Counted from the stretch's first letter, positions 41,149 through 50,173 are shown. The stretch: 64,000 nt of DNA from JBGAPI01 sp044221335 (GCA_044221335.1 JBGAPI010000017.1:31390-95389), one strand, 5' to 3'. The notes: generated by a model not told the origin, from the letters alone. Numbers and translations: made by a program.

Positions 41149-42168
41149 CTATGGCAGGCCTGCAAACTCCCCAAGACACCTCCCCGGCGTGTGATCCGGC
41201 GCCGGCGCCCAGCCCGCGTCGCGGCGGAGGTCGGCATCGAGATCGGCGTCGGCATCGTGGCGGGTGGAGTCGTCCAGCAGCGCCGCCGCCGCCTCAGCGC
41301 GCGTCGCGAACTCGCTGTCGGCGGCGAGTCCGAAGCGCCGTACCAGGTAGGCGTTGAAGCGGTATTCGAGTGCGGCGTCCGGCTCGCCGATCTGGCCGAG
41401 GTCGGAGTACCACAGCCGCTCGTGCGCATAGATGCGCGCCAATGCGACCGCGGCGCGCGGCTCGCCGTTCCGGAAGGCCTCCCAGGCCCAGGGCAGGGCA
41501 CGCTCCTGCCAGCGCCGCATCCAGTCGACGCCGCCCGGCCACTCCTGCGAGGGCCCGACCTCGGGGCCGACGATGGCGTAACAGGCGCGCGCCTGCAGGT
41601 CACCGGCTTCCGCGGCGCGCTCCAGCCAGTGGCCGCGGGTCTGCAGCCATGCGACCGGCACGTCGGCGCACAGACCGGCGGCGGCCTCGGCGTCCTTCAG
41701 GCTCGCCTGGAACTGCTCGTAGGTCGCGTCGAGGTGTCGGCACTGCGCCGGGTTGCCGCAGGTGAACGGGAAGTCGGCGAACATCGCGATGGTGTCGAAC
41801 TCGACCTTGGTCTCGTTGCGGGCGAGGCAACGGTCGAGTTCGGCGGCGAGGCGCAGCGCGGCGGCCCGATCGCCGTTCTCGGCGGCGGCGCTGAGCGTCG
41901 CATAGGTCACGACGAGGGCATTCGGATCCCGCTGCGCAGGCCGGTCGCGCGCCGGCGACGCGCTCGCGATCGGGCCCACCGTGTCGCTGCACGGCCCGCC
42001 GACGCAGGGGGGAGGCAGCGCCGGCGCCGGCAGCGCGGATAGGCGGTCGTCGCGCCGGACCGCCGGATGCACGTTGCCCCGCGCGGGCCCGCGGCCGAGG
42101 CAGGCCAGCCCGAGCGCGACCAGCGCCAGGAAGGCGGCTCCGGTGGCGATGGTGCGGCGCGCGGCCAT
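41149..42168 (-). CDS. Exported or membrane-anchored protein of unknown function
   Basis: A 339-residue protein. The N-terminus (TIATGAAFLALVALGLACLG) is a signal or anchor, with LGLAC resembling a lipobox. A low-complexity linker with cysteines follows (PPPCVGGPCSDTVG), then helical Sel1/TPR-like stretches (AAENGDRAAALRLAAELDRC, AAEAGDLQARACYAIVG, NGEPRAAVALARIYAHERLW) and Asp-rich sequence near the C-terminus. The reading frame is open upstream; ATG 42168 begins the signal. Family not recognised. Confidence 0.72.
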   Translation of the reverse strand: MAARRTIATGAAFLALVALGLACLGRGPARGNVHPAVRRDDRLSALPAPALPPPCVGGPCSDTVGPIASASPARDRPAQRDPNALVVTYATLSAAAENGDRAAALRLAAELDRCLARNETKVEFDTIAMFADFPFTCGNPAQCRHLDATYEQFQASLKDAEAAAGLCADVPVAWLQTRGHWLERAAEAGDLQARACYAIVGPEVGPSQEWPGGVDWMRRWQERALPWAWEAFRNGEPRAAVALARIYAHERLWYSDLGQIGEPDAALEYRFNAYLVRRFGLAADSEFATRAEAAAALLDDSTRHDADADLDADLRRDAGWAPAPDHTPGRCLGEFAGLP

Positions 42169-42353
42169 GACGGCATTGTCGCGATCTTGCGGGAACGACG
42201 GAAGGCTTCGTCCCGGCGGGCGGGCATCGAGGCCACGACGGATGCACGCCCTCGTCGCGTCGGACGTTCGTAGCGGCCGAACCGATGCAGCGGATGGCGG
42301 TGCGCATCGCGACGGACGGTCGCCGGGGCGATGTCGCGGGGTTCGCCGTCCGG

Positions 42354-43523
42354 CTAGCTGCCGCCGAGCTCCACGCGGGCGAGCCGCCAGCAGCCGTCGA
42401 CCCGGTGGAACTCGAAACTGTTCGAATAGACGTCGGTGTTGCAGGAGAACTGGCCGAAGCGCGCGCGATCGCCGTCGACCTCCGGCGCGCTCTCGCACAG
42501 GGCACCCTCGGTGCCGCGACGCTCATCGGCGATGCGCCGGTCGGCGATCAGCGTGATCCCGCGGCGATGGATCTCGTCGAGACTCAGGGGCTCCGACGTC
42601 GTCTTTTCGCCGTCGAACGCGTGCCAGTCGAGGGGCAGCTGCAGGCGCGATTCGCGGAACAGCGGGTCTTCCTTGAAGCGTTCGAGAAAGCTCGCGAAGT
42701 CGGGGTCCGGGGCACTGCAGGCACCGCCAATGCTCGCGCCGTCGGCAACGCCGGTGGACGAGGAGGCCGGACCGCCCGTGTCGACGTCGTCTCCGCAGGC
42801 CCGCCACGACGCGATGTCGCCGCCGGTGGGGGCGGCACCGCGGATGAACTCCACCAGGCGAGCCTCGGCCTCCGCGGTGGTGCCGTGGTGGCCGTACACG
42901 TAGCGCACCACGCCGACGCCGTCGGCATAGTCGACGAACTGGTGGTCGGGCAGGGTACGCAGGCTCATCGCGAGCACGGTGCGCGGAGCCGGCGCGACCG
43001 TACGGAGGCCCTCGACGGCGCGGCGCTCGACCTTGTCGGCCACCCAGGCGTACAGGAGGTCGTCGCGTTCGAGGACGGCGCTGTCACCGAAGCGGTCGAA
43101 CTCGGAGAGCGGCGTGCGGAACTGCACGGATTCGCCGGTCAGCACCGTCGACGGTTCCGCGCCCCCGAGGAGCCTGTCGACCTGTCCGGAATCGAGCAGG
43201 TACCAGGCCTGGTCCTCCGTGACGACCCAGGCGTGGCGTTGCCGGCGCTTGCCGGGTTCGTACCAGGCGAGGTCACGGACATCTCCGCAGAGCAGCGCGA
43301 TCTGCATTCCCGGGCGGTCGGCGCGGCCCAGGATCTGGCTCTTCCACTGCACCGTCGCCGAGCCGTCGCTCTGCTTCTCGGAGTCGTACCAGCGGACCTG
43401 GGCTTCCCAGGTCCAGGTGGTGCCGGGTTCGAGGGGGAGGTCGATGCGATCGAGGCGGTCGGCGGCGACGACGGGGGACGAGAGCGCGAGGGTGAGGAGG
43501 AAGGGCACTAGGCGGGACAGCAT
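42354..43523 (-). CDS. Exported protein of unknown function
   Basis: A 389-residue protein with signal peptide MLSRLVPFLLTLALSSPVVA. The mature part is beta-rich (EPGTTWTWEAQVRWYDSEKQ, QDGSATVQWKS-like) with paired cysteines (CGDVRDLAWY, CSAPDPDF, SCNTDVYSNSFEF, VDGCWRLARVELG). The last segment resembles the end of small SnoaL/NTF2-like folds (FEFHRVDGCWRLARVE), a tentative remark only. No family recognised. It is monocistronic or paired with the 41149 gene 185 bp downstream. Confidence 0.72.
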   Translation of the reverse strand: MLSRLVPFLLTLALSSPVVAADRLDRIDLPLEPGTTWTWEAQVRWYDSEKQSDGSATVQWKSQILGRADRPGMQIALLCGDVRDLAWYEPGKRRQRHAWVVTEDQAWYLLDSGQVDRLLGGAEPSTVLTGESVQFRTPLSEFDRFGDSAVLERDDLLYAWVADKVERRAVEGLRTVAPAPRTVLAMSLRTLPDHQFVDYADGVGVVRYVYGHHGTTAEAEARLVEFIRGAAPTGGDIASWRACGDDVDTGGPASSSTGVADGASIGGACSAPDPDFASFLERFKEDPLFRESRLQLPLDWHAFDGEKTTSEPLSLDEIHRRGITLIADRRIADERRGTEGALCESAPEVDGDRARFGQFSCNTDVYSNSFEFHRVDGCWRLARVELGGS

Positions 43524-43705
43524 CGGGATCACCGGCGGCGACGACGAGGGCAGTGTAGGCATCCAACGCGGTCGCGGCCGAGGGAGGGTCAGGCGATTTC
43601 GATGTGCCTCGAAATGTCCAGATGAGGGAGCGGCGGAAGCGGCGACGCGGTTGTCCCCCGGACTCAAGGAGGCTCACACAGCCCCATCGCTCGATCACGG
43701 CAGCG

Positions 43706-43722
43706 GCACTTCAGCGAAGTGC
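43706..43722 (-). terminator. Hairpin downstream of ilvA
   Basis: GCACTTC, loop AGC, GAAGTGC: a perfect 7-bp stem about 80 bp beyond the ilvA stop. It lacks a U-tract, so it is only a candidate end of the ilv operon. The rest of 43524-43799 holds nothing recognisable. Confidence 0.35.
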
Positions 43723-43799
43723 GGGAGGCTCCTGCAACAGCCGCATGGTCGTGGCGCTCCCACGAGATCGAGGACTGGGTGGGTGTCGCCGCTCTTGCA

Positions 43800-45431
43800 T
43801 CACAGGAACGCCGTCGCGGCTGGATTCAGCGTCTCTTCGACGTAGCGGTAGCCCAACTCGTCGAGGTGTGCGAGGAAATCGTCCGCGGTAGCCGGCGGGA
43901 CTTCGATGCCGGCGAGCACGCGCCCGAAGTCGGAGCCGTGGTTGCGGTAGTGGAACAGGCTGATGTTCCAGCGCGCGCCGATCGCCTGCAGGAAGCGCAG
44001 CAGGGCGCCGCGGCGCTCCGGGAACTCGAAGCGGAACAGGCGCTCGTCGGTGCACTGCGGCGCGCGGCCGCCGACCAGGTGGCGCAAGTGCAGCTTGGCC
44101 AGTTCGTTGTCGGACAGGTCGACGGTCGGGAAACCGGCCCCGCGGATCGCGGCGGCGGTCGCGTGACGGTCGGGTTCGCCACCGCCGGTCGCGACGCCGA
44201 CGAAGATCCGCGCGTTGGCCGGATCGGAATGACGGTAGTTGAACTCGGTGATGTTGCGATTGCCGAGCGTCTCGCAGAACGCGAGGAAGCTGCCCGGGCG
44301 CTCCGGGATGTCGACGGCGTAGAGCGCCTCGCGCGCGGCGCCGAGGTCGGCGCGCTCGGCGATGTGGCGCAGGCGATCGAAGTTGACGTTGGCGCCGGAG
44401 CAGACGGCGACCAGCGCGGCCTCGGGACTCGCGCGACGCAACGCGGCGCCGTCGGCCGTCGCCAGCCAGCGCTTCATTCCCGCAACCGCGAGTGCGCCGG
44501 CCGGCTCCAGCAGCGTGCGGGTGTCCTCGAACACGTCCTGGATCGCGGCGCAGACCTCGTCGTTGCTGACGGTCAGCACCTCGTCGACATAGCGCTGCGC
44601 AAGCCGGAAGGTCTCGCGGCCGGCTTCGCGCACGGCGGTGCCATCGCAGAACGCGCCGACGTGTTCGAGTCGCACGCGGCGCCCCGCGCTCAGTGCTGCC
44701 TTCATGCAGGCAGCGTCGGCCGGCTCGACGCCGATCACCCGCATGCGCGGGTAGAGCGACTTCAGGTAAGCGGCCATGCCGGCGATCAGGCCGCCCCCGC
44801 CGACCGGCACGAACACCGCGCCGATCTGGTCGCCGCGCTGCTGGCGGACGATCTCCATCGCCACCGTTCCCTGGCCGGCGATGACCGCCGGATCGTCGAA
44901 CGGATGGACAAAGGACAGCCCGCTGTCACGGGCCAGAGTCTGCGCGTGAGCGCAGGCCGCGTCGAAGTCGGCGCCGTGCAGTACCACCTCGCCGCCGAGC
45001 GCGGCGACGGCGTTGACCTTGATCTCCGGCGTCGTCGAGGGCATGACGATCACCGCGCGGAGCCCGGCGCGCCGGGCGGCCAGCGCGACGCCCTGGGCGT
45101 GGTTCCCCGCGGACGCGCAGATCACGCCTCTGACCTCCGGATGCCCGGACAGCTGCGCGATGCGGTTGGCGGCGCCGCGCAGCTTGAACGAGAACACCGG
45201 CTGCAGGTCCTCGCGCTTCAGCCACACCGAGGCGCCTAGCCGTGCCGACAGCCGCGGTGCGCGCGTCAGTGGCGTCTCGTTGGCGACGTCGTAGACGCGG
45301 GCCTTGAGGATGCGCTCGACATACGGATCGAGCGGCGTACTTTCGAGGTCGTCAGGAAACCCGCCGGGCGTGACGCATGTCGCGCCGGCGGCAGCCGGCG
45401 CGAGCGGAGCAGGAGCGAAGCTCCGGCTCAT
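43800..45431 (-). CDS. ilvA: Threonine ammonia-lyase, biosynthetic
   Basis: A 543-residue PLP enzyme that deaminates threonine to 2-oxobutanoate, the first step to isoleucine. The PLP lysine is in FSFKLRGAANRI (about residue 83); CASAGNHAQGVALAA, PVGGGGLIAGMAAYL and ALVAVCSGANVNFDR are conserved. Two C-terminal ACT-like regulatory domains (IPERPGSFLAFCETLGNRNI and FPERRGALLRFLQAIG) mark the isoleucine-inhibited biosynthetic form. ATG 45431 overlaps the ilvE stop (ATGA); last gene of the ilv operon. Confidence 0.96.
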   Translation of the reverse strand: MSRSFAPAPLAPAAAGATCVTPGGFPDDLESTPLDPYVERILKARVYDVANETPLTRAPRLSARLGASVWLKREDLQPVFSFKLRGAANRIAQLSGHPEVRGVICASAGNHAQGVALAARRAGLRAVIVMPSTTPEIKVNAVAALGGEVVLHGADFDAACAHAQTLARDSGLSFVHPFDDPAVIAGQGTVAMEIVRQQRGDQIGAVFVPVGGGGLIAGMAAYLKSLYPRMRVIGVEPADAACMKAALSAGRRVRLEHVGAFCDGTAVREAGRETFRLAQRYVDEVLTVSNDEVCAAIQDVFEDTRTLLEPAGALAVAGMKRWLATADGAALRRASPEAALVAVCSGANVNFDRLRHIAERADLGAAREALYAVDIPERPGSFLAFCETLGNRNITEFNYRHSDPANARIFVGVATGGGEPDRHATAAAIRGAGFPTVDLSDNELAKLHLRHLVGGRAPQCTDERLFRFEFPERRGALLRFLQAIGARWNISLFHYRNHGSDFGRVLAGIEVPPATADDFLAHLDELGYRYVEETLNPAATAFL

Positions 45432-46399
45432 GCGTAGGCGGCGTGGAGGTCGGCCTCGACCTCGGCCTCCGGGGAAATCCGGTCGAGCCAGCCCCAGGTG
45501 TCGGCGGTACGGCCGTTGAACAGGCCGAAGAAGGCCTCCTGCAGCTGCTTCGTGATCGGGCCGCGCTTGCCGTCGCCGACCGGAAGGCGGTCGATCGATC
45601 GCACCGGCGCGATCTCGCAGGCGGTGCCGGTCATGAAGATCTCGTCGGCGACGTAGAGGATCTCGCGCGGCAGGTTCTGCTCGCGGACCTCGAAGCCCAG
45701 CGCCTTCGCCAGCGTGATCACCGTGTCGCGAGTGATGCCGGACAGGATCGCGGCGCCGACCGGCGGGGTGTAGAGCACGCCCTTGCGGACCACGAACAGA
45801 TTCTCGCCGGCGCCCTCGGACAGCATGCCGTCGGCGCCGACCGCGATGCCTTCGGCGTAGCCGTTGCGCTGCGCCTCCATGCTGATCAGCTGCGAGTTCA
45901 AGTAGTTGCCGCCGGCCTTGGCCATCGTCGGCACCGTATTCGGGGCGTGGCGCTGCCAGGACGAGACGCAGGCGTCGATGCCCTGCTCGAGGCTCTCGGC
46001 GCCGAGGTAGGCGCCCCATTCGATCGCGGCGATCGACATCTCGATCGGCGTCGCGCCGGTCGGCGCCAGCGAGAACTCGCCGAATCCGCGGTAGACGACC
46101 GGCCGCAGATAGGCGCCCTTGAACAGGCGGTTGCAGCGCACGACGTCACGACAGGCCTGCTCGATCTCGGCGACCGGGAAGGGCAGCTGCATGCGGTAGA
46201 TCCGCGCCGACTCCTCCAGCCGCTCGATGTGCTCGCGCAGCCGGAAGATCGCCAGACCCTTCGGCGTCGGATAGGCGCGGATGCCCTCGAACACCGAGGA
46301 ACCGTAGTGCAGGCCATGGGCGAGAACATGGACCGTGGCCTGCTGCCAGGGCACGAAATCGCCGTTGTGCCAGATCCATTGGGAGGGGGTGATGGCCAT
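45428..46399 (-). CDS. ilvE: Branched-chain amino acid aminotransferase
   Basis: A 323-residue fold-IV PLP aminotransferase that makes Ile, Val and Leu from their 2-oxo acids. Signatures are HGLHYGSSVFEGIRAY, YLRPVVYRGFGEFSL, KAGGNYLNSQLISMEA with the PLP lysine, GAGENLFVV and EIFMTGTACEIAPV. It follows ilvM by 86 bp, a gap containing a GGGCCC-type repeat, and overlaps ilvA by 4 nt. Confidence 0.96.
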   Translation of the reverse strand: MAITPSQWIWHNGDFVPWQQATVHVLAHGLHYGSSVFEGIRAYPTPKGLAIFRLREHIERLEESARIYRMQLPFPVAEIEQACRDVVRCNRLFKGAYLRPVVYRGFGEFSLAPTGATPIEMSIAAIEWGAYLGAESLEQGIDACVSSWQRHAPNTVPTMAKAGGNYLNSQLISMEAQRNGYAEGIAVGADGMLSEGAGENLFVVRKGVLYTPPVGAAILSGITRDTVITLAKALGFEVREQNLPREILYVADEIFMTGTACEIAPVRSIDRLPVGDGKRGPITKQLQEAFFGLFNGRTADTWGWLDRISPEAEVEADLHAAYA

Positions 46400-46455
46400 T
46401 TGCTTGTCCTCGGGGGTGTTGTGGTGCGCGTTGTCGGATCGGTGCGGCGGGATTT

Positions 46456-46475
46456 GTCAGGGCCCAGGGCAAAGG
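46456..46475. repeat. Short GGGCCC/CAGGGC repeat between ilvM and ilvE
   Basis: CAGGGCCCAGGGC, AAA, GGGCCC. A partial copy of the family at 36118 and 51944. It interrupts an otherwise overlapping operon. Confidence 0.55.
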
Positions 46476-46485
46476 GCCCTCGTTC

Positions 46486-46812
46486 TCATGCCGATGCTCC
46501 GGCGTACTGTTCGGTCCCGCGCCGCGCCGCCGCACTCCGCGCCAGCACCGGCGAAGCCGTTGCGGCGATCGGCTCGTTCGCCGCCGGCGTGTCGAAGCCG
46601 ACCACGTCGTAGAGCTTGGCGAGCTGCGAGCGCAGCAGTTCCAGCGCGCGCGGGCCCTCGGCGAGCGACAGCTTCACCCGGAGGACCGGATCGTGCTCGT
46701 CGCCGCTGGTGCTGATGCCGGCAACGCGGAAGCCGCGGCGTTCGGCGGTACCGATCACGCGCAGCAGGGCGCCTTCGGTGGCTTTCATGCGCAGGTGCAG
46801 ACAACGGCTCAT
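46486..46812 (-). CDS. ilvM: Acetolactate synthase small (regulatory) subunit
   Basis: A 108-residue protein with one ACT-type domain (TEGALLRVIGTAERRGFRVA, GISTSGDEHDPVLRVKLSLA). It partners the IlvG catalytic subunit and is far shorter than IlvH/IlvN, matching IlvM (87 residues in E. coli) with a 25-residue Ala-rich tail. ATG 46812 overlaps the ilvG stop (ATGA). The reading frame is open upstream inside ilvG, but the family starts at MSRCLHLRM. Confidence 0.88.
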   Translation of the reverse strand: MSRCLHLRMKATEGALLRVIGTAERRGFRVAGISTSGDEHDPVLRVKLSLAEGPRALELLRSQLAKLYDVVGFDTPAANEPIAATASPVLARSAAARRGTEQYAGASA

Positions 46813-48524
46813 CGCATCGCTCCTTCCATCATTTGGGCATTGGACTTTCCGGGCGGCACCAGCGGCCAGACATTGGCCCTGGCGTCGATCTTCACGTGCA
46901 GCAGGGTCGGGCCCTCGGCGGCCAGCAGGCGCGCGATCGCGGACTCGACCTGGTCGCGGCGCTCGATCGCGAACGCGGCGATGCCGAAGGACTTCGCGAC
47001 CTCGACGAAGTCCGGGTTGTCGGACAGGTCGACCTCGCTGTAGCGGCCGTCGAAGAACAGCTCCTGCCATTGGCGCACCATGCCGAGGGAGCTGTTGTCG
47101 AGCAGCACGATCTTCACCGGCAGCCGGTAGCGGCGCAGCGTGGCCAGCTCCTGGATGTTCATCATCACGGAGCCGTCACCGGTCACGCAGACCACCGGTT
47201 GCGTCGGACAGGACAGCACGGCCCCCATCGCCGCCGGCACGCCGAAGCCCATGGTGCCGAGGCCGCCGGAGGTCAGGTGCTGGCGGGTGCTGCCGAAGCG
47301 GCAATGCTGGGCCACCCACATCTGGTGCTGGCCGACGTCGGCGCTGATGATGGTTTCGGGAGTCGCCTGGCGCGACAGCTCGGCCAGCAGGGCCGGCGCG
47401 TAGATGTGCTCGCCGGGAGCGTCGTAGCGCCAGGCGTGCTGGCGCTTCAGCTCCAGGCAGCGCACCTGCCAGTCCTCGAGCTGCGCCAGCGGCTGCGACA
47501 GCGCCGTCAGCGCGGCCGACAGGTCACCGGTCAGTCCGATGTCGGCACCGCGCAGCTTGTCGATCTCGGCGGCATCGATGTCGAAGTGGATGACGCGGGC
47601 GTTCGGCGCGAACGTGTCGAGCTTGCCGGTGGCGCGGTCGTCGAAGCGTGCGCCGACCGCGAGCAGCAGGTCGCACTCCTGCACCGCGTGGTTGGCCGCG
47701 GCGTTGCCGTGCATGCCGAGCATGCCGAGGTGCAGGTCGTCGTCCTGCGTCGCCGCGCCGAGACCCTTCAGCGTCGCCACGGAGGGCAGGCGGGTCGCCG
47801 CCAGGAACTTGCGCAGCGCGGGCTCGGCGTTCGCCATGCCGACGCCGCCGCCGATGTAGACCAGCGGCTTCAGCGCCGCCTTCAGCAGGCTCTGTGCGCG
47901 GGTCAGCGCCTGGCGATCGTTGCGGGCCGGCTTCTGCGAGCGCCCGCGCCAGTGCTCCTGCTCGGCGATGCCGACGGTCACGTCCTTCGGCAGGTCGACC
48001 AGCACCGGACCCGGGCGACCCTCGCGGGCGATCGCGAAGGCCTCGCGGATCGTCGCCAGCACGTCGGCTGCCCGGCGCACGATGAAGCTGTGCTTCACGA
48101 TCGGCAGGGTGATGCCGAAGGTGTCGACCTCCTGGAACGCGTCGGTGCCCATCAGCGGCGTGGCCACCTGGCCGGTGATCGCGACCAGCGGGACGGAGTC
48201 GAGGAACGCGTTCGCGATGCCGGTGACCAGGTTGGTGGCGCCGGGACCGGAGGTCGCCATGCAGACGCCGACCTTGCCCGATGCGCGGGCGTAGCCGTCG
48301 GCGGCCAGGGCGGCCCCCTGCTCGTGGCGCACCAGGATGTGCTCGATGCCGCTGCCGACCAGGGCGTCGTAGACCGGCATGATCGCGCCGCCCGGATAGC
48401 CGAAGACGTGGCGCACGTTCTCGGCCTTGAGTGCCTGGATCAGCGCCTGGGCGCCGCTGATGGCTGTCGATGTCGTGCTGGCGTCGGGCATGGTCGTGCT
48501 CTTGCGGGCGGTGCGCGCAGCCAT
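46809..48524 (-). CDS. ilvG: Acetolactate synthase large (catalytic) subunit
   Basis: A 571-residue ThDP enzyme that forms acetolactate or acetohydroxybutyrate. The N-terminal core reads VFGYPGGAIMPVYDAL with the catalytic Glu in VRHEQGAALAADGYARA; ThDP/Mg binding is in VCVTGDGSVMMNIQELATLR and LLDNSSLGMVRQWQELFF. ATG 48524 shares a base with the ilvC stop (TGATG) and is chosen for that coupling; ATG 48491 (MPDASTTSTAIS) is a credible shorter start. Confidence 0.96.
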   Translation of the reverse strand: MAARTARKSTTMPDASTTSTAISGAQALIQALKAENVRHVFGYPGGAIMPVYDALVGSGIEHILVRHEQGAALAADGYARASGKVGVCMATSGPGATNLVTGIANAFLDSVPLVAITGQVATPLMGTDAFQEVDTFGITLPIVKHSFIVRRAADVLATIREAFAIAREGRPGPVLVDLPKDVTVGIAEQEHWRGRSQKPARNDRQALTRAQSLLKAALKPLVYIGGGVGMANAEPALRKFLAATRLPSVATLKGLGAATQDDDLHLGMLGMHGNAAANHAVQECDLLLAVGARFDDRATGKLDTFAPNARVIHFDIDAAEIDKLRGADIGLTGDLSAALTALSQPLAQLEDWQVRCLELKRQHAWRYDAPGEHIYAPALLAELSRQATPETIISADVGQHQMWVAQHCRFGSTRQHLTSGGLGTMGFGVPAAMGAVLSCPTQPVVCVTGDGSVMMNIQELATLRRYRLPVKIVLLDNSSLGMVRQWQELFFDGRYSEVDLSDNPDFVEVAKSFGIAAFAIERRDQVESAIARLLAAEGPTLLHVKIDARANVWPLVPPGKSNAQMMEGAMR

Positions 48525-49552
48525 CAGGCGGCTGCGCGCTTGGGTTGGGCAGCGGTCGTCGCCGGCTTGTCGCCCGCGTCGAGCCACGGCATCTGCGCAC
48601 GCAGGCGGGCGCCGACTTCCTCGATCGGGTGGGTGAGGTCGCGGTTCTTCAGCGCCTGGTAGCGCGGATTGCCGGCGCGGTACTCGGCCGTCCACTCCTT
48701 CGCGAAGGTGCCGTTCTGGATCTCGGCCAGGACCTCGCGCATCCGCTGGCGGGTCTCGGCATTGACGACGCGCGGGCCGCGGGTGAGATCGCCGTACTGG
48801 GCGGTCTCGCTGATGTAGCGGTGCATCTTCGCCATTCCGCCCTCGTGCAGCAGGTCGACGATCAGCTTCAGCTCGTGCATGCACTCGAAGTAGGCGACCT
48901 CGGGCTGGTAACCGGCGGCGACCAGGGTCTCGTAGCCCTGGGTGACGAGCTCGGTGACGCCGCCGCAGAGCACGGCCTGCTCGCCGAACAGATCGGTCTC
49001 GGTCTCCTCCTTGAAGCTCGTTTCGATGAGTCCGCCGCGGGTGCCTCCGATGCCGGCCGCGTAGGCCATCGCCAAGGTCGCGGCCTGGCCGGTGGTGTCG
49101 GCCTGGACGGCGTACAGGCAGGGCACGCCATGGCCGCGCTCGTACTCGCGGCGCACCAGCGCGCCCGGGCCCTTCGGGGCGACCAGGATCACGTCGAGGT
49201 CGGCGCGCGGGGTGATCTGGCCGAAGTGGACGTTGAAGCCGTGGGCGAACAGCAGTGCCGTTCCGGGCTTGGCGTTCGGCGCGATCGCGTCGGTGTAGAT
49301 CGACGGCTGCTGCATGTCCGGTGCCAGCACGGCGATCAGGTCGGCATTCGCGGCGGCGGTGGCGGGTTCGGCCGGCGCGAAGCCGTCGGCTTCGGCCTTG
49401 GCCCAGCTCGGGCCGCCGCGGCGCACGCCGACGGTGACGTCGAGGCCGGAGTCGCGCAGGTTGAGCGCATGCGCGCGCCCCTGGCTGCCGTAGCCGATGA
49501 CGGCGATGCGGCGTCCGTGGAGGGCGGTGCTGGCAGGGGTGGTACGGGTCAT
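48524..49552 (-). CDS. ilvC: Ketol-acid reductoisomerase
   Basis: A 342-residue class I (short) enzyme that rearranges and reduces acetolactate or acetohydroxybutyrate. The NAD(P) loop is IAVIGYGSQGRAHALNLRDS, followed by FAHGFNVHFGQI, DVILVAPKGPGALVRREY, and the metal-binding helices (FGEQAVLCGGVTELV and AYFECMHELKLIVDLLHEGG). First structural gene of the ilvCGMEA operon; AGGAGA precedes ATG 49552 by six bases. Expression is set by the upstream leader peptide and terminator. Confidence 0.97.
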   Translation of the reverse strand: MTRTTPASTALHGRRIAVIGYGSQGRAHALNLRDSGLDVTVGVRRGGPSWAKAEADGFAPAEPATAAANADLIAVLAPDMQQPSIYTDAIAPNAKPGTALLFAHGFNVHFGQITPRADLDVILVAPKGPGALVRREYERGHGVPCLYAVQADTTGQAATLAMAYAAGIGGTRGGLIETSFKEETETDLFGEQAVLCGGVTELVTQGYETLVAAGYQPEVAYFECMHELKLIVDLLHEGGMAKMHRYISETAQYGDLTRGPRVVNAETRQRMREVLAEIQNGTFAKEWTAEYRAGNPRYQALKNRDLTHPIEEVGARLRAQMPWLDAGDKPATTAAQPKRAAA

Positions 49553-49619
49553 TGCGGTCTCCTGGCGACTTCTTGCGGTGGGTAGGGGTGGGTGGGTCTC
49601 GGATCTTTCGGGGCCCAGA

Positions 49620-49656
49620 AACGCGAAACCCCCGCTGCCGTTTCCGGTGCGGGGGT
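49620..49656 (-). terminator. Attenuator terminator of the ilv operon
   Basis: On the minus strand ACCCCCGC (49656-49649), a 13-nt loop, and GCGGGGGT (49635-49628) form the stem, followed by TTTCGCGTTTC. The CCCGCACC in its 5' side (49653-49646) is exactly complementary to GGTGCGGG in the last codons of the leader peptide (49705-49698), giving a mutually exclusive antiterminator pairing. It lies 37 nt past the leader stop. Confidence 0.8.
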
Positions 49657-49693
49657 CTGGGTTCGTCGGTTCCTGGACTAGGAATCTACGCGC

Positions 49694-49822
49694 TCATCCC
49701 GCACCTCTCGGCGGAATAAGTACGACTACGGTAATGAGGGCGAGCGCGAGGTTCGCGCGCACGATCGCGGCGGCCGCGGTGGCGGCGCTGTGGCGATCGG
49801 TGCGGGCGAAGGTCGGATTCAT
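49694..49822 (-). CDS. ilv operon leader peptide (attenuation)
   Basis: A 42-residue peptide, ATG 49822 to TGA 49694. Eleven of 17 residues from 20 to 36 are branched-chain (IVRANLALALITVVVLI), with codons ATT, GTA and CTT that are uncommon in this genome, so low charged Ile/Val/Leu tRNA would stall the ribosome here. Stalling leaves GGTGCGGG (codons 40-42) free to pair with the terminator arm and allow read-through; complete translation covers it. The layout matches ilvGMEDA attenuation in enterics. It is divergent from the leu leader. Confidence 0.85.
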   Translation of the reverse strand: MNPTFARTDRHSAATAAAAIVRANLALALITVVVLIPPRGAG

Positions 49823-49834
49823 CGTGGGGTCGAA

Positions 49835-49862
49835 GCTAGACGAGGAATTCGCGAGCTGTCAA
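49835..49862 (-). promoter_or_regulatory. ilv operon promoter
   Basis: Consensus TTGACA at 49862-49857 and TCTAGC at 49840-49835 with a 16-bp spacer. The predicted start lies only a few bases before the leader ATG at 49822, so the transcript would be nearly leaderless. TTGACAGC-TCGCGA-TTC is shared with the leu promoter. Confidence 0.65.
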
Positions 49863-49991
49863 TCCATATTCGCAAACGGAATGTCGGCGCTCCGACCGGC
49901 GCCCACATAAGCAGTGACGCGCGGCCGCGCACCCGGTGCATCTCCACTGGCCGGACGGCCGGACGTCCATCCGTCCCGGCGAACAAGTTTC

Positions 49992-50020
49992 TTGACAGCG
50001 TCGCGATTCGGGGGGAACCT
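49992..50020 (+). promoter_or_regulatory. leu operon promoter
   Basis: Consensus TTGACA at 49992-49997; the -10 region (around GAACCT, 50015-50020) is poor. TTGACAGCGTCGCGATTC aligns with the divergent ilv promoter. The leader ATG is 37 bp from the first T of the -35 box, again leaving almost no 5' UTR. Confidence 0.55.
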
Positions 50021-50028
50021 CGGTACCC

Positions 50029-50148
50029 ATGAAGCCCACCCGCGCCACCCTTGATCTGAACGCCACCGCGACCACCGCGGCGCGTCCGGTCGTGCTCGTA
50101 TCGCTCATTTCCCAGCTTCTTACCGGGCCACCGGCGCGGCCTGCCTGA
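50029..50148 (+). CDS. leu operon leader peptide (attenuation)
   Basis: A 39-residue peptide, ATG 50029 to TGA 50146-50148. Eight of 11 residues from 21 to 31 are branched-chain (VVLVSLISQLL), using CTT CTT, GTA and ATT, codons rare in this GC-rich genome. CCGGCGCGG in codons 35-37 (50131-50139) can pair with CCGCACCGG in the 5' arm of the terminator (50177-50185) with one mismatch, so stalling at the Leu/Val codons would favour read-through into leuA. Confidence 0.85.
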   Translation: MKPTRATLDLNATATTAARPVVLVSLISQLLTGPPARPA

Positions 50149-50173
50149 TTGAAGAACACCCTCGATCACCCAG

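Noticed and set aside
46809..48884. IlvG start further upstream than 48524
   Set aside because: It would overlap most of the conserved end of ilvC; the TGATG junction at 48524 explains the start.
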